Of a DNA stretch of 10,279 nucleotides, positions 8,445 to 10,279 are shown piece after piece. Source of the stretch: an uncultured Eubacteriales bacterium (GTDB lineage Bacteria > Bacillota > Clostridia > Christensenellales > Borkfalkiaceae); contig CADBSX010000257.1 of NCBI GenBank assembly GCA_902797515.1, positions 1 through 10,279 on the forward strand, in the 5' to 3' direction. The notes under the pieces are model-generated. The model had not been told where the DNA came from. It did no database searches and was given only the letters and a program-made list of their open reading frames with translations. The position numbers and the translations under genes are program-made. Positions within the stretch are counted from its first letter, which is position 1. Every line of letters begins with the position of its first letter.

Positions 8445-8487
8445 GTCTTTTGCGTTTTGCGCAAAAGACAGACGCGTCTGTCTTTTG
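8445..8487 (-). promoter_or_regulatory. Two mutually exclusive perfect hairpins in the operon leader
   Basis: Positions 8462-8487 form a perfect 26-bp palindrome (half-site CAAAAGACAGACG). Positions 8445-8454 (GTCTTTTGCG) and 8460-8469 (CGCAAAAGAC) form a perfect 10-bp stem with a 5-base loop. Both helices use the segment 8462-8469, so on the operon mRNA only one can exist at a time. The region lies about 65-110 bases into the predicted leader and ends 47 bases before the start codon. No U-tract follows, so neither is a plain intrinsic terminator. They could be an RNA switch, a processing or stability element, or a DNA operator. The symmetry is seen directly; the role is unknown. Confidence 0.6.
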
Positions 8488-8490
8488 AAA

Positions 8491-8654
8491 CCGAATTTCG
8501 GCACCGATTTTCACAACGATCGATTCTTGTTTTTGTCTTAATTCGGTTGACTTATTTTCATTATATCACACCTTAATTCGGATTTCAATAAAATAATTAA
8601 ATTTACCACTCCCACAATTCGGGAGAATGAAACAATTTTATTACCACATTTCGG
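8491..8654. repeat. Five copies of an 11-bp near-palindromic element (candidate operators)
   Basis: The copies read on the plus strand are: 8491-8501 CCGAATTTCGG (a perfect palindrome around a central T), 8536-8546 TCTTAATTCGG, 8571-8581 CCTTAATTCGG, 8612-8622 CCACAATTCGG and 8644-8654 CCACATTTCGG. The consensus is CCnnAwTTCGG, with start-to-start spacings of 45, 35, 41 and 32 bases. The third copy sits in the spacer of the minus promoter, the second just past its predicted start site, the first in the leader, and the fifth just upstream of the plus promoter -35. Two copies have additional outer symmetry (CTCCC...GGGAG and TACC...GGTA). Winged-helix regulators of the ArsR type bind short palindromes, so the divergent regulator is the natural candidate; binding itself is inference. 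Confidence 0.65.
8560..8588 (-). promoter_or_regulatory. Sigma-A promoter of the transport operon, extended -10
   Basis: On the minus strand TTGAAA (8588-8583), a 17-base spacer and TATAAT (8565-8560) are present. TGA directly precedes the -10, giving an extended -10 (TGnTATAAT). Predicted transcription starts near 8553, which leaves a leader of about 155 bases before the ATG at 8397. A copy of the 11-bp element fills the spacer, so a bound repressor would block the polymerase. Confidence 0.8.
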
Positions 8655-8670
8655 TAGTGATGATTTTTCC

Positions 8671-8699
8671 TTGACAATTCTTTCGTTTTCAGTTATAAT
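8671..8699 (+). promoter_or_regulatory. Perfect-consensus sigma-A promoter of the regulator, predicted leaderless
   Basis: TTGACA (8671-8676), exactly 17 bases, then TATAAT (8694-8699): both hexamers match consensus. Counting from the -10, the start site is expected at about 8706, which is the A of the regulator's ATG. Nothing resembling a Shine-Dalgarno lies between the -10 and the ATG (only TTTATC). Confidence 0.85.
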
Positions 8700-8705
8700 T
8701 TTATC

Positions 8706-9653
8706 ATGAGTGATATACTATCTCCCAATAAAAATATTTCCCTTAATCTTGTCAATAAGCAAGATGAAAAAGTAATCCTAAAAATATCCAAAGCGTTATC
8801 TTCTCCCGAAAGGATCGCGATAATGCGCGCTCTACTTTACAAATCGAAAGGCATTCAGGAACTCTCGAAAGAACTGAAAATGCCTTTGACGAGCGTTATG
8901 CGACATATTGACGTTCTCTCTGACGCTCAACTGATTATTATAAATTACCAACCGGGAATCAAAGGGCATGCCAAATACTGTTCCCAAACTATTTTGTCAT
9001 ACACGGTATCTCTTGATATTTCAAACATGCAAACGCCGATCGATGATTATACGGTCGAAATGCCGATCGGCCATTTTTCGCACTGCCATATATCCACACC
9101 GTGCGGAATAAACGGTAAAAACGCTACTATAGGAAAATTCGACGATAAAAGCGTTTTCTTTATGCCCGAACGAATAAACGCAGAACAACTCTGGTTCGAT
9201 CAAGGTTTCATAAGTTATAATTTTCCCACTCCGACTAGCGATAAAAAATATCATTCCATAACTTTCTCTTTTGAAGTATGTTCCGAAACAACGTATTTTA
9301 ACAATGACTGGCCGAGCGATATATCTGTTTTTATAAACGACGTCGAAGTGGTTACGTTCACATCACCCGGGGACTTTGGCGGGAGACGGGGAAATTACAC
9401 TCCGCAATATTGGCCTATAACAAGCACTCAATTCGGTTTATTGAAAAAAATCACTATAAACGAAGACGGCGTTTTCCTCGACAATAAATCCGTTAATAAA
9501 AAAATAACTTTTAAGGATCTGTTGCTTTTCGACGGTTCAGCGATAAAGTTGACGATAGGAATAAAAGACAACGCCAAGCACAAGGGCGGCATAAATCTTT
9601 TTGGAAAAAACTTCGGTGACTTCAACCAAGCGATCGTTATGAAAATCAAATAA
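8706..9653 (+). CDS. ArsR-type winged-helix regulator with C-terminal effector-like domain
   Basis: A 315-residue cytoplasmic DNA-binding protein. Residues about 22-95 form an ArsR-like winged helix: ISKALSSPERIAIMRALLYKSKGIQELSKELKMPLTSVMRHIDVLSDAQLI, with the recognition helix near 60-72 and the wing around GIKGHAK. It is three times as long as a plain ArsR. Residues about 120-315 form a second, beta-rich domain with strong signatures: STPCGI, PERINAEQLWFDQGFISYNFP, NDWPSDISVFIND, SPGDFGGRRG and GGINLFGKNFGDFNQAIVM. I recall similar long ArsR-type proteins in Paenibacillus and Clostridia beside sugar genes, so this is probably a conserved family with a sugar-sensing domain; that role is inference. 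The usual ArsR metal-site Cys motif (CxC in the recognition helix) is absent, so metal sensing is unlikely. ATG 8706 is the only plausible start: the next Met is residue 40, inside the helix-turn-helix. It is transcribed divergently and probably controls both promoters. Confidence 0.88.
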   Translation: MSDILSPNKNISLNLVNKQDEKVILKISKALSSPERIAIMRALLYKSKGIQELSKELKMPLTSVMRHIDVLSDAQLIIINYQPGIKGHAKYCSQTILSYTVSLDISNMQTPIDDYTVEMPIGHFSHCHISTPCGINGKNATIGKFDDKSVFFMPERINAEQLWFDQGFISYNFPTPTSDKKYHSITFSFEVCSETTYFNNDWPSDISVFINDVEVVTFTSPGDFGGRRGNYTPQYWPITSTQFGLLKKITINEDGVFLDNKSVNKKITFKDLLLFDGSAIKLTIGIKDNAKHKGGINLFGKNFGDFNQAIVMKIK

Positions 9654-9689
9654 CAACTTTTAATAATTATAAACGAGTTCGGAATATAA

Positions 9690-9794
9690 TCAGGTTCGTT
9701 TTCGCTTCAAAATATATTTTCCCTTTGTTGTATCTTTAAGTTTGCGGACAAATTCATCAACAGTCTGAAACGTTTTTATATATGTCTTTATAGT
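9690..9794 (-). pseudogene. Possible gene remnant, 34 codons, no start
   Basis: The minus-strand frame from 9794 to a TGA at 9690-9692 reads TIKTYIKTFQTVDEFVRKL then KDTTKGKYILKRKRT. It opens directly after a stop codon, has no ATG/GTG start with a ribosome site, and looks amphipathic and protein-like (VDEFVRKLKDTTKGKY). It may be the tail of a decayed gene together with the frame at 9823-9943. I do not recognise the family, and a chance frame cannot be excluded. Confidence 0.25.
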
Positions 9795-9822
9795 TTATAT
9801 AATCAATTCCCCTGCGAGCGAA

Positions 9823-9943
9823 TTATTTTATGCTCCCAAAAAAAATTAACTCTTCCATAATATCCTGCGGAACGCTTGTCAAATCGGGCGTTCCGTTTAT
9901 ATAAACCTTTATGCCGATTTCGTTTTTAATTTTTAATCTCCAT
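9823..9943 (-). pseudogene. Possible frameshifted small protein gene (VYINGTP-type)
   Basis: An ATG at 9943-9941 starts MEIKN and then hits TAA. A frame shifted by one base in the A-rich tract reads on as IKNEIGIKVYINGTPDLTSV then PQDIMEELIFFGSIK and stops at 9823-9825. The phrase KVYINGxPxL..VPQDIMEEL resembles small hypothetical proteins (an I/V-Y-I-N-G-x-P strand then a helix) that I associate with Clostridia mobile elements; this is recall, not a search. An indel in the poly-A run would explain the break. There is no good ribosome site. Confidence 0.35.
9868..9895. other. 8-bp stem, 12-base loop hairpin
   Basis: CGGAACGC (9868-9875) pairs perfectly with GCGTTCCG (9888-9895), and TTTATAT follows on the plus strand. 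It lies 215 bases after the regulator stop and could be a weak terminator for it, but the T run is short and the loop large. The same bases lie inside the possible remnant frame on the other strand. Confidence 0.35.
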
Positions 9944-10076
9944 ATTTATTATCATATCACTTTTCCCTATTTGAGAAAATAACCCTGTTTATCTAATTCT
10001 TAAAATCACTTAAAATTGCTTTATTATAGTTGTCTTTTCGGGAAGACCTTTTCCTTTCGGTAGGTGATCGTATCCG

Positions 10077-10122
10077 AAAAAGAAAACGCCCGACGATGAA
10101 AATCGTCGGGCGTTTTCTTTTT
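10077..10122. terminator. Bidirectional intrinsic terminator, 21-bp perfect stem
   Basis: Positions 10077-10097 and 10102-10122 are exact reverse complements around a GAAA tetraloop (10098-10101). The core GCCCGACGAT/ATCGTCGGGC is GC-rich and the outer part is A-tract opposite T-tract, so a U-run ends the hairpin in either direction. It can end plus-strand transcripts from the regulator side and minus-strand transcripts entering from the right edge. Confidence 0.9.
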
Positions 10123-10279
10123 ATTGCGAAACGTGTTTTTACGAAACGGAAACTTACCGATTTTGTCACGAACAGGTCTTACAAAATTATTCCGAACGAA
10201 AAAGCCTTGAGATAAATCTTTTTGTGTGACAAATAAATAGTAAAAAAGAAACCGGTTTCGCTCCTTTTTCGGAGTTCAA

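Larger units (their letters stand above)
8398..8705. promoter_or_regulatory. Divergent control region between operon and regulator
   Basis: This 308-base non-coding stretch separates the two divergent units. It contains, from left to right: the oxidoreductase ribosome site (AAGGGAG on the minus strand), two overlapping leader hairpins, five copies of an 11-bp near-palindrome, the minus-strand operon promoter and the plus-strand regulator promoter. Away from the hairpins it is AT-rich. The components are listed separately. Confidence 0.85.
9654..10279. other. Gene-poor AT-rich stretch after the regulator
   Basis: These 626 bases contain no intact gene I would call. They hold two short minus-strand frames that look like gene remnants, an 8-bp hairpin, a strong terminator hairpin, and a 12-bp palindrome GAAACCGGTTTC at 10248-10259 near the window edge. 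A 61-codon plus-strand frame at 10030-10215 reads straight through the terminator stem and is not a credible gene. No tRNA or rRNA is recognisable. Confidence 0.6.

Noticed and set aside
10030..10215. 61-codon plus-strand frame
   Set aside because: It reads through the perfect terminator stem, has no clear ribosome site, and its basic composition mirrors the A/T and GC tracts of the hairpin.
10189..10279. Open minus-strand frame entering from the right edge (30 codons)
   Set aside because: Too short and without a recognisable protein pattern; it could be the end of a gene outside the window, but nothing supports that.
10248..10279. Possible tRNA T-arm (CGGAGTTCAA) near the right edge
   Set aside because: No acceptor stem, anticodon arm or D arm precedes it; the bases are better read as a small CTCC/GGAG hairpin.
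1..10279. CRISPR array, insertion sequence or phage genes
   Set aside because: No regularly spaced long direct repeats, no terminal inverted repeats with a transposase, and no phage structural genes were seen.

Overview
The window looks like chromosome of an uncultured anaerobic Clostridia-type Firmicute, probably from a gut community. Support for this: AGGAG-type ribosome binding sites, AT-rich intergenic DNA, consensus sigma-A promoters, lipoproteins with a Cys lipobox, and a carbohydrate ABC transporter (CUT1 type) encoded without its own ATPase. A more precise placement (for example within Christensenellales) would be a guess from general resemblance.

Layout. Positions 1-8397 hold six genes on the minus strand, packed with gaps of about 13-58 bases and one 8-base overlap, so they read as one operon transcribed from right to left. 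In transcription order they are: a Gfo/Idh/MocA-family oxidoreductase (8397-7144), a solute-binding lipoprotein (7113-5362), a MalF/UgpA-like permease (5335-4421), a MalG/UgpE-like permease (4428-3526), a 1000-residue secreted protein of beta-sandwich and Ig-like modules (3467-465), and the start of a lipoprotein with a probable glycoside-hydrolase-67N/DUF4838-like domain, cut by the window edge (451-1). At 8706-9653 a divergent plus-strand gene encodes an ArsR-type winged-helix regulator fused to a roughly 200-residue C-terminal domain. The last 626 bases (9654-10279) hold no convincing intact gene, two short apparently broken reading frames, and a 21-bp perfect terminator hairpin.

The 308-base divergent control region (8398-8705) is the richest part. 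It has an extended -10 sigma-A promoter for the operon, and a perfect-consensus promoter for the regulator whose predicted start falls on the A of the regulator's ATG (a leaderless mRNA). It also has five copies of an 11-bp element close to the palindrome CCGAAwTTCGG, spread over both promoters. The operon's roughly 155-base leader carries two mutually exclusive perfect hairpins.

Working model (inference): this is a glycan-sensing and uptake locus. The secreted modular protein and the DUF4838-like lipoprotein would bind or cut a glycan outside the cell. The lipoprotein and two permeases would import the oligosaccharide using an ATPase encoded elsewhere. The oxidoreductase would act on the sugar inside, and the ArsR-type protein would control both promoters through the repeated operator. 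The sugar is not identifiable from the sequence.
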